Positions 44,835-52,774 of a stretch of 64,000 nt of DNA are shown here, in pieces. This DNA comes from Hymenobacter crusticola (GTDB lineage Bacteria; Bacteroidota; Bacteroidia; Cytophagales; Hymenobacteraceae), in the NCBI RefSeq assembly GCF_002154225.1, contig NZ_MTSE01000011.1, forward strand, positions 1 to 64,000, read 5' to 3'. Numbering within the stretch: position 1 is the stretch's first letter; every line of letters begins with the position of its first letter. The position numbers and the translations under genes were made by a program. The notes below the pieces were generated by a model. That model saw only the letters and a list, made by a program, of their open reading frames with translations. It was not told the DNA's origin and did not search any database.

Positions 44835-44870
44835 AAACAAAAGCCTCGGCGCACGCTGAGGCTTTTGTTT
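44835..44870 (+). terminator. Intrinsic terminator ending the SusCD-DoxX-YeiH operon
   Basis: AAACAAAAGCCTC (44835-44847) pairs with GAGGCTTTTGTTT (44858-44870), extended by GCG/CGC near the loop, followed by TGGG after the T-run. Confidence 0.85.
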
Positions 44871-44945
44871 TGGGTATCTCTCTGTTCAGCCAACGGACCA
44901 GGTGCGTTTTGCATCTAGCTTGCATCACCTACTGATCCGTTTTTC

Positions 44946-46049
44946 ATGAAAGCTTTTTTACTCTTATTCCTTTGGACCACGGCGCTGGTTGGGGCGGCTC
45001 AATCCCCGCATCGGGCGGCGCCTGGTGACAAGGCCACAAAGCAAGCACAACTAGAGGCGTTGCTGAAACAAGAAAAAGTGCCCGGCATGCAGCTGGTTTA
45101 CAGTCAGAAAGCCACTGCCACTGTCTACAACCTAGGTTTGCGCAAAAGCGGTAGTGCTGAAGCTGTTGAGGCGGGCACCACGTTTCAAGCGGCCTCGCTC
45201 GGCAAAGTGGTTTTGGCTTACCTCACGCTGCGCTTGTGCGACCAAGGCGTACTGAAGCTGGATACGCCGCTGCTGACGTACTACGCGTATCCGCGGCTGC
45301 AACAGGAGCCACGCGCCGCCAACATCACGGCGCGCATGGTGCTGGCGCACACTACCGGCTTGCCCAACTGGGCGGAAAACCCTTTGAGTGCTAGTTGGAG
45401 CACCACGCCTTTGCACTTGCGCTACGCGCCCGATAGCTGCTGGAATTACTCCGGCGAGGCCTATGTATTTCTGCAAAAAACGCTGGAGCATCTGACCGGA
45501 AAACCCTTCAACACGTTGGCGCAGCAGGAAGTATTTGCCCCCTTGCAGATGGCGCACAGCAGCTTCGTCTGGCGCGATGCTTTTACCACTAATGCCTCTT
45601 TCGGCCATGATGCCGCGGGCAAACCCACCCAGCAGCTGCACTTTACCGCGCCCTACGGGGCTTTCACCTTGCTCTCCACGGCCAGCGACTACAACCGTTT
45701 TTTGCAAGCCGTACTAACGGGCAAAGGCCTAGCTCCTGCCACAGCTAAGCTCCTGCTTACGCCAGCCAACCCGGCCAACCGCTGCCGCGTGCCCCCTACT
45801 TCTACCGATGCCGCTATTGCGTGGGCTTACGGGGTTGGCCTAGCTACTACTAGCCACGGCCCGGCCATTTGGCAGTGGGGCGACAACGGCGACTTTCAGG
45901 GCTTTTTCATGGCCTTCCCCGGCAAGCAGGAAAGTATTGTTTTCCTGACCAACAGCGCTAATGGCTTGAAAATGACGGATAAAATCTTGCAGCTTTTTCT
46001 AGGTTCGGGCCAGTATCAAACGATGCAGTGGCTAGCCGAGGATAGGTAG
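44946..46049 (+). CDS. Beta-lactamase-fold serine hydrolase (class C type)
   Basis: 367 residues with signal peptide (ending GAAQS). SxxK motif SLGK in FQAASLGKVVLAYL, Tyr motif YSG in CWNYSGEAYVFLQK, and a third motif region ending IWQWGDNGDFQGFFMAFP. Could be a D-alanyl-D-alanine-processing enzyme, esterase or peptidase; a true resistance enzyme is not implied. Separate promoter region after the terminator. Confidence 0.88.
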   Translation: MKAFLLLFLWTTALVGAAQSPHRAAPGDKATKQAQLEALLKQEKVPGMQLVYSQKATATVYNLGLRKSGSAEAVEAGTTFQAASLGKVVLAYLTLRLCDQGVLKLDTPLLTYYAYPRLQQEPRAANITARMVLAHTTGLPNWAENPLSASWSTTPLHLRYAPDSCWNYSGEAYVFLQKTLEHLTGKPFNTLAQQEVFAPLQMAHSSFVWRDAFTTNASFGHDAAGKPTQQLHFTAPYGAFTLLSTASDYNRFLQAVLTGKGLAPATAKLLLTPANPANRCRVPPTSTDAAIAWAYGVGLATTSHGPAIWQWGDNGDFQGFFMAFPGKQESIVFLTNSANGLKMTDKILQLFLGSGQYQTMQWLAEDR

Positions 46050-46155
46050 CGTACTGCTTACATACGCTCGACAGGTTGGTGCTTGCTAGGCTAGGTTCGT
46101 GGGGCCCTTTCGGATAATCGAAGGTGTTTAGCAAAGCTGAATAATCTGCTTTGGC

Positions 46156-46366
46156 CGTCCTGCTGAGCCTGTCGAAGTTACCGCTTCGCCTACCGATTGT
46201 AGAGACGCAACACTTTGCGTCTCCTCGTTGCGGCTGTTGTTTACCTAGGTCGCTCCAGGTAGATCGTTCAAGGAGGAGACGCGAAGTGTCGCGTCTCTAC
46301 ATCGTTTCGGCTTCAGCAGCGAAGCTTGGCTTGCGCCTTCCTTCGGTTCGACCAGCTCAGTAGGAC
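46156..46366. repeat. Composite palindrome: GTCCTGCTGAGC arms enclosing a family A element
   Basis: Outer arms GTCCTGCTGAGCCTGTCGAA (from 46156) and TTCGACCAGCTCAGTAGGAC-like sequence (to 46366), slightly diverged. Inside is a full family A repeat 46199-46300. Same nested architecture as 39858-40084. Fills the gap between the serine hydrolase and aldo/keto reductase genes. Confidence 0.75.
46199..46300. repeat. Family A (GAGACGC) inverted repeat, nested copy
   Basis: GTAGAGACGCAACACTTTGC on the left and GCGAAGTGTCGCGTCTCTAC on the right, with CTCCTCGTTG / AAGGAGGAG extensions. Confidence 0.8.
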
Positions 46367-46478
46367 GTTCTTTTTTGGCTTTTGACTACTTTCTAAGCAG
46401 CGCCGTAAGCACCTCGACCATAACCAGACCACCGATTGTCCGGTTATGGCTAGGTTCTCCTTCCAACCAAAACAACTT

Positions 46479-47513
46479 ATGGAATACAGACAGCTAGGGG
46501 CCTCGGGCCTGTACGTGCCCGTCTTGAGCTTCGGCACCGCGACTTTCGGCGGAGGCAACGAGTTCTTCAAAGCCTGGGGCAGCACCGACGTGGCGGAAGC
46601 ACGCCGCCTGATCGACATTTGCCTGGAAGCGGGCGTCAATTTCTTCGACACGGCCAACGTGTACTCGAACGGCATGGCCGAGGAAATCTTCGCTCAGGCG
46701 CTCGGCGACCGGCGCCAACAGGTTCTGATTGGCACCAAGGCCACCTTCTCGATGGGCGAAGGCCCGAACGACTTTGGCTCTTCGCGCCTGCACTTGGTGA
46801 AAGCTTGCGAGGATAGTTTGAAGCGCCTAGGCACCGATTACATCGACGTGTATTACATGCACGGCTTCGACTCGCGCACCCCCGTGCAGGAGACGCTGCG
46901 CGCGCTGGATGACCTCGTGCAGAGCGGCAAAGTACGCTACATCGCCTGCTCCAATTTCTCGGGCTGGCACCTGATGAAGTCGCTGTCGGTGTCGGAGAAG
47001 TACGGGTGGTCGCGCTACATCGGCAACCAGGTGTATTACTCCCTCATCAACCGCGAATACGAGTGGGAACTGATGCCGCTAGGGCTGGATCAGGGCGTGG
47101 GTGCCATTGTGTGGTCGCCGCTGGCAAGTGGGCGCCTCAGTGGCAAAGTACGTCGTGGTCAGCCGATTCCGGAGAGCAGCCGCTTGCAGCAAGGCGGCGG
47201 CCAGGGCCCCGACGTACCCGATGAGTTGCAATTCGCCATCGTGGACGTGCTGGACGAGCTAGCCGGAGAAACCGGCAAAACCGTCGCTCAGGTTGCCCTC
47301 AACTGGCTCTTGCAGCGCCCGACGATTACCAGTGTTATTTTCGGGGCTCGCAACGAAGAGCAGCTGCGCCAGAACCTAGGCTCCGTGGGCTGGAACCTGA
47401 CGCCCGAGCAAGTAACCCGCCTGGACAAGGTCAGCGACACGCCGCCGGTTTACCCTTACTGGCACCAGCGCCAGCGCCCAGAGCTTAACCCGCCACCCGT
47501 GCAGATTTTCTAG
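46479..47513 (+). CDS. Aldo/keto reductase
   Basis: 344 residues from ATG 46479; an in-frame ATG at 46446 adds 11 residues before the conserved MEYRQLGASGLYVPVLSFGT. Catalytic residues in FFDTANVYSNGMAEEIFAQAL (Asp, Tyr), DRRQQVLIGTKAT (Lys) and YIDVYYMHGFD (His). NADPH-binding end GARNEEQLRQNLGSV. Closest in style to the YghZ/Kv-beta group; substrate unknown. Confidence 0.93.
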   Translation: MEYRQLGASGLYVPVLSFGTATFGGGNEFFKAWGSTDVAEARRLIDICLEAGVNFFDTANVYSNGMAEEIFAQALGDRRQQVLIGTKATFSMGEGPNDFGSSRLHLVKACEDSLKRLGTDYIDVYYMHGFDSRTPVQETLRALDDLVQSGKVRYIACSNFSGWHLMKSLSVSEKYGWSRYIGNQVYYSLINREYEWELMPLGLDQGVGAIVWSPLASGRLSGKVRRGQPIPESSRLQQGGGQGPDVPDELQFAIVDVLDELAGETGKTVAQVALNWLLQRPTITSVIFGARNEEQLRQNLGSVGWNLTPEQVTRLDKVSDTPPVYPYWHQRQRPELNPPPVQIF

Positions 47514-47530
47514 GGTCACAGCTAAGCTAT

Positions 47531-47594
47531 AAAAGACCGTCATGCTTGGCTCGCGCCTTCCTTCGGTTCGGCAAGCTCAGCATGACGGTCTTTT
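47531..47594. terminator. Bidirectional terminator / REP-like palindrome
   Basis: AAAAGACCGTCATGC (47531-47545) pairs with GCATGACGGTCTTTT (47580-47594). Shares GTCATGC...GCTCAGCATGAC with the repeat at 59855-59940. Between converging genes. Confidence 0.75.
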
Positions 47595-47602
47595 CATATA
47601 GT

Positions 47603-48835
47603 TCAGTAGCTTCTTTTTATAAAAGCCAGCAGTGCAGTTTTGAACAGCTCGATTTCCTGATCGGTATTATACGGAGCTAGGCCCAGCCGAATCCAGCCGC
47701 CTTGCGCCATGATACCTAGCTTTTCTGCCAGCGTGGAAGCGTAGAAGTGGCCGTCGGCGATGTTCATGTTGTAGTTCTCGAAAAACCAGGCGCAGACCTC
47801 CCGCGAGTTGACGCCTTCCAGCGTGAAGGCAACGGTAGGTGTTTTACGCGTGCCGGCCGGGGCTCGGTACAGGCGCACGTGCGGCAGCGTTTGCAAGAAG
47901 GCTTCGAGCTCCTGCGCCTGCCGTTGTTCCTGTTCTTCAACGGTTTGCATAGCCGTGCGCAGTCGCTCTTGGCGGGTGTTGCCTTCACCTAGGCTCTCGA
48001 TGAACGCCAAAGCACCGAGCAAGCCGGCAATGCCTTCGTGGTTCTGCGTACCGGTTTCGAGCTTATCGGGAATGTAGGTGGGCGCCGGTGCCAGCTTATA
48101 CACAGGCAATTTTTCAAACAGCCCCGCCGACACCACCGCAATACCTAGGTGCGGGCCGAAAAACTTGTACGCCGAGCAAAACAGCACATCAGCACCTAGC
48201 TTCTGAAAATCAATAGGATAGTGCGGCGTGGCGTGCACGGCATCCAGTACCATCAACGCGCCCACGGCTTTTGCGCGTTGAATGATCTGCTCTACCGGCG
48301 GCACCGTCCCCACTACGTTCGACGACATCGTGACGGCCACCAGCTTGGTTTTGGCCGTAATCAGCTCGTCGAGGTGGTCGAGTTCTAGGGTGTAGGTTTC
48401 GGGGTTCACGGGGATGAACTTCACCACGGCGCCGCGGTCTTGGGCGAGCGTCACCCAGGGGTCCACGTTGGCGCGGTGGTCGAGCTCCGTCACCACGATT
48501 TCGTCGCCGGCTTGGATGAAAGAACCTAGGCTGCGCGCAATGGTGAAGGCCAGCGAGGTCATGTTTTGCCCGAAGGCCACTTCCTGCGGTTGGCAATTCA
48601 GAAAATCGGCCATGCCGCGGCGGCCGGCTTCCAATAACTCGTCGGTGGCGCGGCTAGTCGCGAACGTGCCGTGCAAGTTCGCCATGCCGCCGGTGATGTA
48701 GCCGAGCAAACCGTCGATGGTTTGCTGCGCCATTTGGGTGCCGCCGGGGCCATCGAAAAAGATAAACGGTTTATGGTCAGCGCGTTCTTGTAAAGCAGGA
48801 AAGCAAGCCCGAATGGACTCAGAAGAAAAAGGCAT
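47603..48835 (-). CDS. Cysteine-desulfurase-like aminotransferase class V enzyme
   Basis: 410 residues. Start FFDGPGGTQMAQQTIDGL, His/Asp PLP contacts (ELDHRANVDPW, MVLDAVHATPHYPIDF) and the PLP lysine in FCSAYKFFGPHLG. Matches the VC1184-type family of cysteine-desulfurase-like proteins rather than IscS or SufS; the mobile Cys loop is not obvious. Could use cysteine or another amino acid. Not next to Suf genes. Confidence 0.88.
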   Translation of the reverse strand: MPFSSESIRACFPALQERADHKPFIFFDGPGGTQMAQQTIDGLLGYITGGMANLHGTFATSRATDELLEAGRRGMADFLNCQPQEVAFGQNMTSLAFTIARSLGSFIQAGDEIVVTELDHRANVDPWVTLAQDRGAVVKFIPVNPETYTLELDHLDELITAKTKLVAVTMSSNVVGTVPPVEQIIQRAKAVGALMVLDAVHATPHYPIDFQKLGADVLFCSAYKFFGPHLGIAVVSAGLFEKLPVYKLAPAPTYIPDKLETGTQNHEGIAGLLGALAFIESLGEGNTRQERLRTAMQTVEEQEQRQAQELEAFLQTLPHVRLYRAPAGTRKTPTVAFTLEGVNSREVCAWFFENYNMNIADGHFYASTLAEKLGIMAQGGWIRLGLAPYNTDQEIELFKTALLAFIKRSY

Positions 48836-48875
48836 GAGGGGATTCAGATTACAGTAAGATTGCCAAACAAATAAA

Positions 48876-48983
48876 CGTCATATCGACCAGCGGGAGACAT
48901 CTCGCGTGCTGTTGTTGTAAAGCTAAACCGAGCCATTGAAGTTAGCACTGCCTGCGAGAGGTCTCCCGCTGGTCGATATGATT
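48876..48983. repeat. Family B inverted repeat (TCGACCAGCGGGAGAC type)
   Basis: Left CGTCATATCGACCAGCGGGA continuing GACATCTCGCGTGC; right CGAGAGGTCTCCCGCTGGTC continuing GATATGA. Other copies: 24810-24912, 51088-51120 (half) and 61171-61293. Confidence 0.8.
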
Positions 48984-49008
48984 ACCGTTGAGATAGTTGG
49001 TGAACGAG

Positions 49009-49032
49009 GTAGAGACGCAACAATTTGCGTCT
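49009..49032. repeat. Family A hairpin, single unit
   Basis: GTAGAGACGCAA followed by CAA and TTTGCGTCT; core of the GAGACGC family, 26 bp after the family B repeat. Confidence 0.65.
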
Positions 49033-49069
49033 TGTCGCATCAGCGGCTGGTTTTCCATGCTGAATACCT

Positions 49070-49167
49070 GTAGCGCGGACTTTGTAGTCCGCGCTTGTCG
49101 GTCTGCTCCTCCAACTGTAGCGTTTACGTTCATTACCCGTACTCGCGGACTACAAAGTCCGCGCTAC
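49070..49167. repeat. Family C inverted repeat (GTAGCGCGGACTTTG)
   Basis: GTAGCGCGGACTTTGTAGTC (from 49070) pairs with GACTACAAAGTCCGCGCTAC (to 49167), with about 50 bp between the arms. Second copy of the element at 38230-38293. The region just upstream of the response-regulator gene thus holds families B, A and C in a row. Confidence 0.85.
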
Positions 49168-49180
49168 ACGCATTCCGCCG

Positions 49181-49188
49181 TACTTTGC
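49181..49188 (+). promoter_or_regulatory. Possible -7 element of the response-regulator gene
   Basis: TACTTTGC, a one-base-shorter version of TAnnTTTG, 30 bp before the ATG at 49218. Confidence 0.35.
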
Positions 49189-49217
49189 GGCCGGTTTTTC
49201 CACCAACCATTCTCCCC

Positions 49218-50576
49218 ATGCCTACCGGCACCCTGCTGCTCATCGACGATGAGCCTAGCTTACGCCAACTGCTGAGCCAAATTTTAGAGCTTGAAGGCTA
49301 CACCGTGCTCCAAGCGGCCACCGCCTACCGCGGCCTAGAGCTTTTGCAGGAACACGTCGATGAAATCCTCGTCATTCTCTCCGACGTGAAGCTGCCCGAC
49401 GGCAACGGCCTAGCCTTACTGCCTCGTTATCAGGAAAAAGCGCCCTTGGCCGAGGTTATCTTGATGACGGCCTACGGCACCATCCCCGACGTGGTGCAGG
49501 CCATGAAGCAAGGCGCCTTCGACTACTTGACCAAAGGCGACTCCGACCGCCAGCTCGTGGCCGTGGTGAGTCGCGCCGTCGATAAAGCGCAGCTCAAGCG
49601 TCGCGTAGCCGAGCTGGAAAAGCGCGTGGCCCTGCCCTACACCTTCGACGCCATGGTTGGGCACTCGACGGCGCTCAATCAAGCCAAAAGCCTAGCGCAA
49701 CGCGTGGCGCAAACCGATAGCACCGTGCTGCTGGAAGGCCCGACGGGCAGCGGCAAGGAGCTGTTTGCCCAGGCCATCCACGAGGCTAGTCCGCGCCGTA
49801 CGAAGCCGTTTGTGGCCGTCAATTGCAGCGCGTTTCCGAAGGATTTGCTTGAGTCGGAGCTATTTGGCTACAAGAAAGGCGCGTTTACGGGTGCCCTCAC
49901 TGATAAGAAAGGCTTGCTGGAAGAAGCTAACACGGGCACGCTGTTTCTGGACGAAATCGGGGAATTGCCGCTAGAGCTTCAGGCCAAGCTACTGCGGGTG
50001 CTGGAAACGCAGCAATTCACCAAAATTGGCGCGACCAAACCTAGCTCCGCCGACGTGCGCATTGTGGCCGCCACCAACCGCAACCTGCGCCAGGAAGCCG
50101 ACGCAGGCCACTTCCGCCCCGATTTATACTACCGCCTGGCCGTGTTCACGGTGGCCGTGCCGCCGCTCAATGCCCGCCGCGAAGATATTGAGCCGCTGGC
50201 CAACCACTTTCTGCGCCTCTACGCCGCCAAGCTCCGCAAGCGTCTGCGCGGCATGGACGCTGATTTTCTGCGTCACCTCACCCACTACAATTGGCGCGGC
50301 AACGTGCGCGAGCTCAAAAACGTGCTAGAGCGCGCCGTCATCCTAGCCGACGGCGACGTGCTGACGCCCGAGTACCTGCCCGCCGAGTTCGACCAGCCCC
50401 AACCGTCCGCCGAGGCTCCTAGCCTGGTCGACGACGAGCGCACGCTACGGAGCGCAGAGAAAAGTCACATTCGTCGCATCCTGCTCGAAACGCACGGCAA
50501 CAAAACCGAAACGGCCCGCATCCTAGGTATTGCCCTGACGACCCTGTACCGCAAGCTGCAAGAGTACGAGCTCTAA
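49218..50576 (+). CDS. Sigma-54-dependent NtrC-type response regulator, probable Kdp regulator
   Basis: 452 residues from ATG 49218; the frame stays open to 49095 but that part is the family C repeat. Receiver domain with IDDEPS and phospho-acceptor Asp in ILSDVKLPDGNG; AAA+ domain with Walker A EGPTGSGKE, an intact GAFTGA loop (YKKGAFTGA) and Walker B GTLFLDEIGE; C-terminal Fis helix-turn-helix (NKTETARILGIALTTLYRKL). Should activate sigma-54 promoters. It is the only response regulator near the kdp genes, whose kinase genes lie at the other end of the locus; no OmpR-type KdpE is present. Confidence 0.92.
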   Translation: MPTGTLLLIDDEPSLRQLLSQILELEGYTVLQAATAYRGLELLQEHVDEILVILSDVKLPDGNGLALLPRYQEKAPLAEVILMTAYGTIPDVVQAMKQGAFDYLTKGDSDRQLVAVVSRAVDKAQLKRRVAELEKRVALPYTFDAMVGHSTALNQAKSLAQRVAQTDSTVLLEGPTGSGKELFAQAIHEASPRRTKPFVAVNCSAFPKDLLESELFGYKKGAFTGALTDKKGLLEEANTGTLFLDEIGELPLELQAKLLRVLETQQFTKIGATKPSSADVRIVAATNRNLRQEADAGHFRPDLYYRLAVFTVAVPPLNARREDIEPLANHFLRLYAAKLRKRLRGMDADFLRHLTHYNWRGNVRELKNVLERAVILADGDVLTPEYLPAEFDQPQPSAEAPSLVDDERTLRSAEKSHIRRILLETHGNKTETARILGIALTTLYRKLQEYEL

Positions 50577-50594
50577 TTACTTGGCTACCAGAAC

Positions 50595-50891
50595 CTAGGT
50601 CGACAAATCACCATTGAACTCACCGTGCGCTTCCCACAAGTCGAAAGCAGCAACCGACAAGTGGGTTCGCATAAACTCGCGCATCAAGTAGCCGCGCCAC
50701 TCCAAACAGTGGCGCTGAAACGCGCGCCGCGTGCACGCAATAGCAAACCCATCTGCCACCATTTGCTCGCGCTCAACCATCGGCAATGCCTGTAGCCAAT
50801 CTCGAAAATCGATTTCGGTGCAGCTAATTCGTTGGAGCTGTTGGTAGTACGCTCGCGCAGCGTGCGTTATTTCGGCAAGTAGATCAGGCAT
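50595..50891 (-). CDS. Hypothetical protein
   Basis: 98 residues from ATG 50891 (MPDLLAEITHAARAYYQQL); an in-frame start at 50963 adds 24 unconvincing residues. Helical, with CxxxxxFRDWLQALPMVEREQMVADGFA and CLEWRGYLMREFM. No family recognised. Convergent with the response regulator, 18 bp between stops. Confidence 0.65.
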   Translation of the reverse strand: MPDLLAEITHAARAYYQQLQRISCTEIDFRDWLQALPMVEREQMVADGFAIACTRRAFQRHCLEWRGYLMREFMRTHLSVAAFDLWEAHGEFNGDLST

Positions 50892-51087
50892 AGGTGGCGT
50901 GATGAGGCTTTGGGTTCGTGGAAATAGTAGGTGAGCTAGCCTCACGCAGTATCTCCCCGCCATTTAGGTGCCACTGCCCTCTCCAGTGGATTTCCGCCCT
51001 GTAAGCGCCACTTGCCCCGGCACCCCGCCTTTCATTTTGCTAGGGTGGGCCGATGGCCAGTAAAATCAAGGAACATCAGTAGAGAAC

Positions 51088-51345
51088 GTCATGTCGACCA
51101 GCGGGAGACATCTCGCGTGCTGCCGGTGCAGTGGTAGCAGTTGCTAGGTCTGCTCGTCTTGCTCGGTCTTGCTCGGTCTTGCTCGGCCGGATTTGTAATC
51201 CGGCTGTTAGGAGCTGGGGATTTGTAATCCCCGCCCGCAAAGCGGGCAGTTGCGCCTGCACGAAAACACCTAGCGGCGCGGCCGGGCGGATTGCAAATCC
51301 GCAGCTCCGAACGACCGGATTATAAATCCGGCCGAGCAAGGCCTA
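51088..51345. repeat. Composite repeat region: half family B element plus GGATTTGTAATCC palindromes
   Basis: 51088-51120 is a lone left arm of family B (GTCATGTCGACCAGCGGGAG...). Then three tandem copies of TCTTGCTCGG (from about 51155), followed by CCGGATTTGTAATCCGG and GGGGATTTGTAATCCCC and, to the right, GCGGATTGCAAATCCGC and CCGGATTATAAATCCGG before CCGAGCAAG. The outer parts pair (CTTGCTCGGCCGGAT with ATCCGGCCGAGCAAG). No gene in this stretch. Confidence 0.75.
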
Positions 51346-51621
51346 TACCTAGCAATATTACCAGCAGCCGAAGCTAAAATCTCATTTAGAGCTATGCAAA
51401 AGCGTAGAGCACCTGTAGCGAAACGACAGGGGGCATCACGCTTTTTGGCGACCTTACGGCCGCATCCTTTTACGATTATTATCTCATTAACAACTATTTA
51501 CAAACAGAAGAATCAAGTATCCAGCGCCTGGCACCTGCCTTGACAACTTTCTGGCACATGCAGTTGCTTGCTTGGCAGCAACCGCGCAGTCAGTCTGTTT
51601 CACTGTCCTTTTTTGCTGGCT

Positions 51622-51957
51622 ATGATGGCTTCCTCTCAACTTTCAGCGCTGCTGGTGCAGCACATTCCGGCCCTCGAACATGAGCTGCCGGGCTGCAACC
51701 AGCCCGCCGCCCTCCCCGACCTGCTGGCGGCCTTTGCGGCCTACACGCGCCACGTGGCCCTTACCGGGCGCCTGCCGCAACTACGCGCCTGCCTGGTGCT
51801 GGCCAATCAGCTGCTGCAACTCAACGACCCGGCCCTGACGGCGGCCGTTCTGCACGGCTACCTGCCCGCGCTGCACCTAGCCGAACTCCCCCAAGATCCG
51901 CAGTTGCTGGAGCAGTTCATGCCCCGCCCGTTGTCGCAGGCTTGCGCCCGCCGCTAG
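51622..51957 (+). CDS. Small helical protein, paralogue of the gene at 52081
   Basis: 111 residues from ATG 51622 (a second ATG follows at 51625). All-helical, with LPDLLAAFAAYTRHV, LPQLRACLVLANQLLQ and LHGYLPALHLAELPQDPQLLEQFMPRPLSQA. Shares the pattern LxxFAxYTxxxxxxNxLxxLRxCxxxAxxLL...YLPxLHL...L with the second small gene 120 bp away, so it is one of a tandem pair. Function unknown; location upstream of kdp may be meaningful. Confidence 0.7.
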   Translation: MMASSQLSALLVQHIPALEHELPGCNQPAALPDLLAAFAAYTRHVALTGRLPQLRACLVLANQLLQLNDPALTAAVLHGYLPALHLAELPQDPQLLEQFMPRPLSQACARR

Positions 51958-51984
51958 GTTTTTGCTTCCCCTACCATTGCTTCC

Positions 51985-52044
51985 ATGAAATATACCCTTG
52001 GTTTTTTGCTGCTGCTCTGGCTAGCTATTGAGCTGATTATCTGA
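51985..52044 (+). CDS. 19-residue membrane peptide
   Basis: MKYTLGFLLLLWLAIELII, one Lys then an unbroken hydrophobic helix, ATG 51985 to TGA 52044. Lies between the two small paralogues in the same direction. Resembles the tiny regulatory membrane peptides found in transporter operons, but could be fortuitous. Confidence 0.35.
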   Translation: MKYTLGFLLLLWLAIELII

Positions 52045-52080
52045 TTAGTTCTGCCCGCGCCTTTCGCTTCCGCCTTGTCA

Positions 52081-52446
52081 ATGCTTACGATTATGCTTAC
52101 CCCCAACGAAACCATCCAACTGCTCATTTCCAACTTTCCCGATCTGGCGCTGAAGCTTCAGCCCGTTCCGCGCTGCGGCGGCTTTTACCGCCCGCTGGGT
52201 CAGTTTGCACTCTATACCCACCAGGCCATTCTGGCCAACCAGCTCACCCGCTTGCGCCAGTGCTTTGCCGTGGCCGAGGAGCTCTTGCGCCGCGGCAATG
52301 CCTACCTCGCCGCGGCCATGGAAACCATTTACCTCCCCGACCTGCACCTCGACGACACGCCCGAAGGCGTGGCCCTAGCCCGCCAACTTATGCCCACCCG
52401 CCTCTTCCAAGCCTATGAACACCAGCGTGCCGACATCCTAGCCTAA
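52081..52446 (+). CDS. Small helical protein, tandem paralogue
   Basis: 121 residues from ATG 52081 (52093 also possible). Helical, with QFALYTHQAILANQLTRLRQ, FAVAEELLRRGNAYLAAAME and YLPDLHLDDTPEGVALARQL; ends QAYEHQRADILA. Similar to the gene at 51622 throughout, so a duplication. No enzymatic motif. Confidence 0.72.
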   Translation: MLTIMLTPNETIQLLISNFPDLALKLQPVPRCGGFYRPLGQFALYTHQAILANQLTRLRQCFAVAEELLRRGNAYLAAAMETIYLPDLHLDDTPEGVALARQLMPTRLFQAYEHQRADILA

Positions 52447-52470
52447 GCCTGTTTCACTGCCACTAACCGC

Positions 52471-52505
52471 CAAACGCGGCTTCTCAGGTTGAGAAGCCGC
52501 GTTTG
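52471..52505 (+). terminator. Intrinsic terminator
   Basis: CAAACGCGGCTTCTCA (52471-52486) pairs perfectly with TGAGAAGCCGCGTTTG (52490-52505), followed by ACTTTT. It separates the small paralogue genes from the kdp promoter region. Confidence 0.8.
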
Positions 52506-52715
52506 ACTTTTCGGCCCTTTGTGCTCCGTGTGGCTTCCTACTCTAGCAACGCCACAGGCGGCCCTAGGTAGCGCGCGGCCCTAGCATTCTGGTAAAGCGA
52601 CCCTAGCGAAACGCTAGTACCCCCTGGTTTTTCGGTCAGCGCAAAGTCGATTTTCAGCAATACAACGCACTGTATATCAATGATAAATAGAATAACCGAG
52701 CAGAACAATGCCGGT

Positions 52716-52731
52716 TGGGCTGACTTTCGCA
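52716..52731 (+). promoter_or_regulatory. Candidate sigma-54 promoter of the kdp operon
   Basis: TGGGCTGACTTTCGCA: the invariant GG and GC are separated by exactly 10 bp, as in TGGCACG-N4-TTGCA, with the G at -20, T at -14 and A at -11 also matching. It lies 44 bp before the first small ORF of the operon. An intact sigma-54 activator is encoded 2.1 kb upstream. Confidence 0.5.
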
Positions 52732-52774
52732 AGCTACCTGGCATATCCAATCATTCACTACACCACTTTGCCCC

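Noticed and set aside
44946..46049. Serine hydrolase as an antibiotic-resistance beta-lactamase
   Set aside because: The SxxK and YSG motifs fit the broad fold only; many such proteins are esterases or peptidases.
49095..49217. Extension of the Kdp response regulator
   Set aside because: The extra 41 codons are the family C repeat and lie before the likely promoter.
51549..51566. TGGCAC...TTGCT as a sigma-54 promoter before the small helical gene
   Set aside because: The GG and GC are 11 bp apart instead of the required 10.
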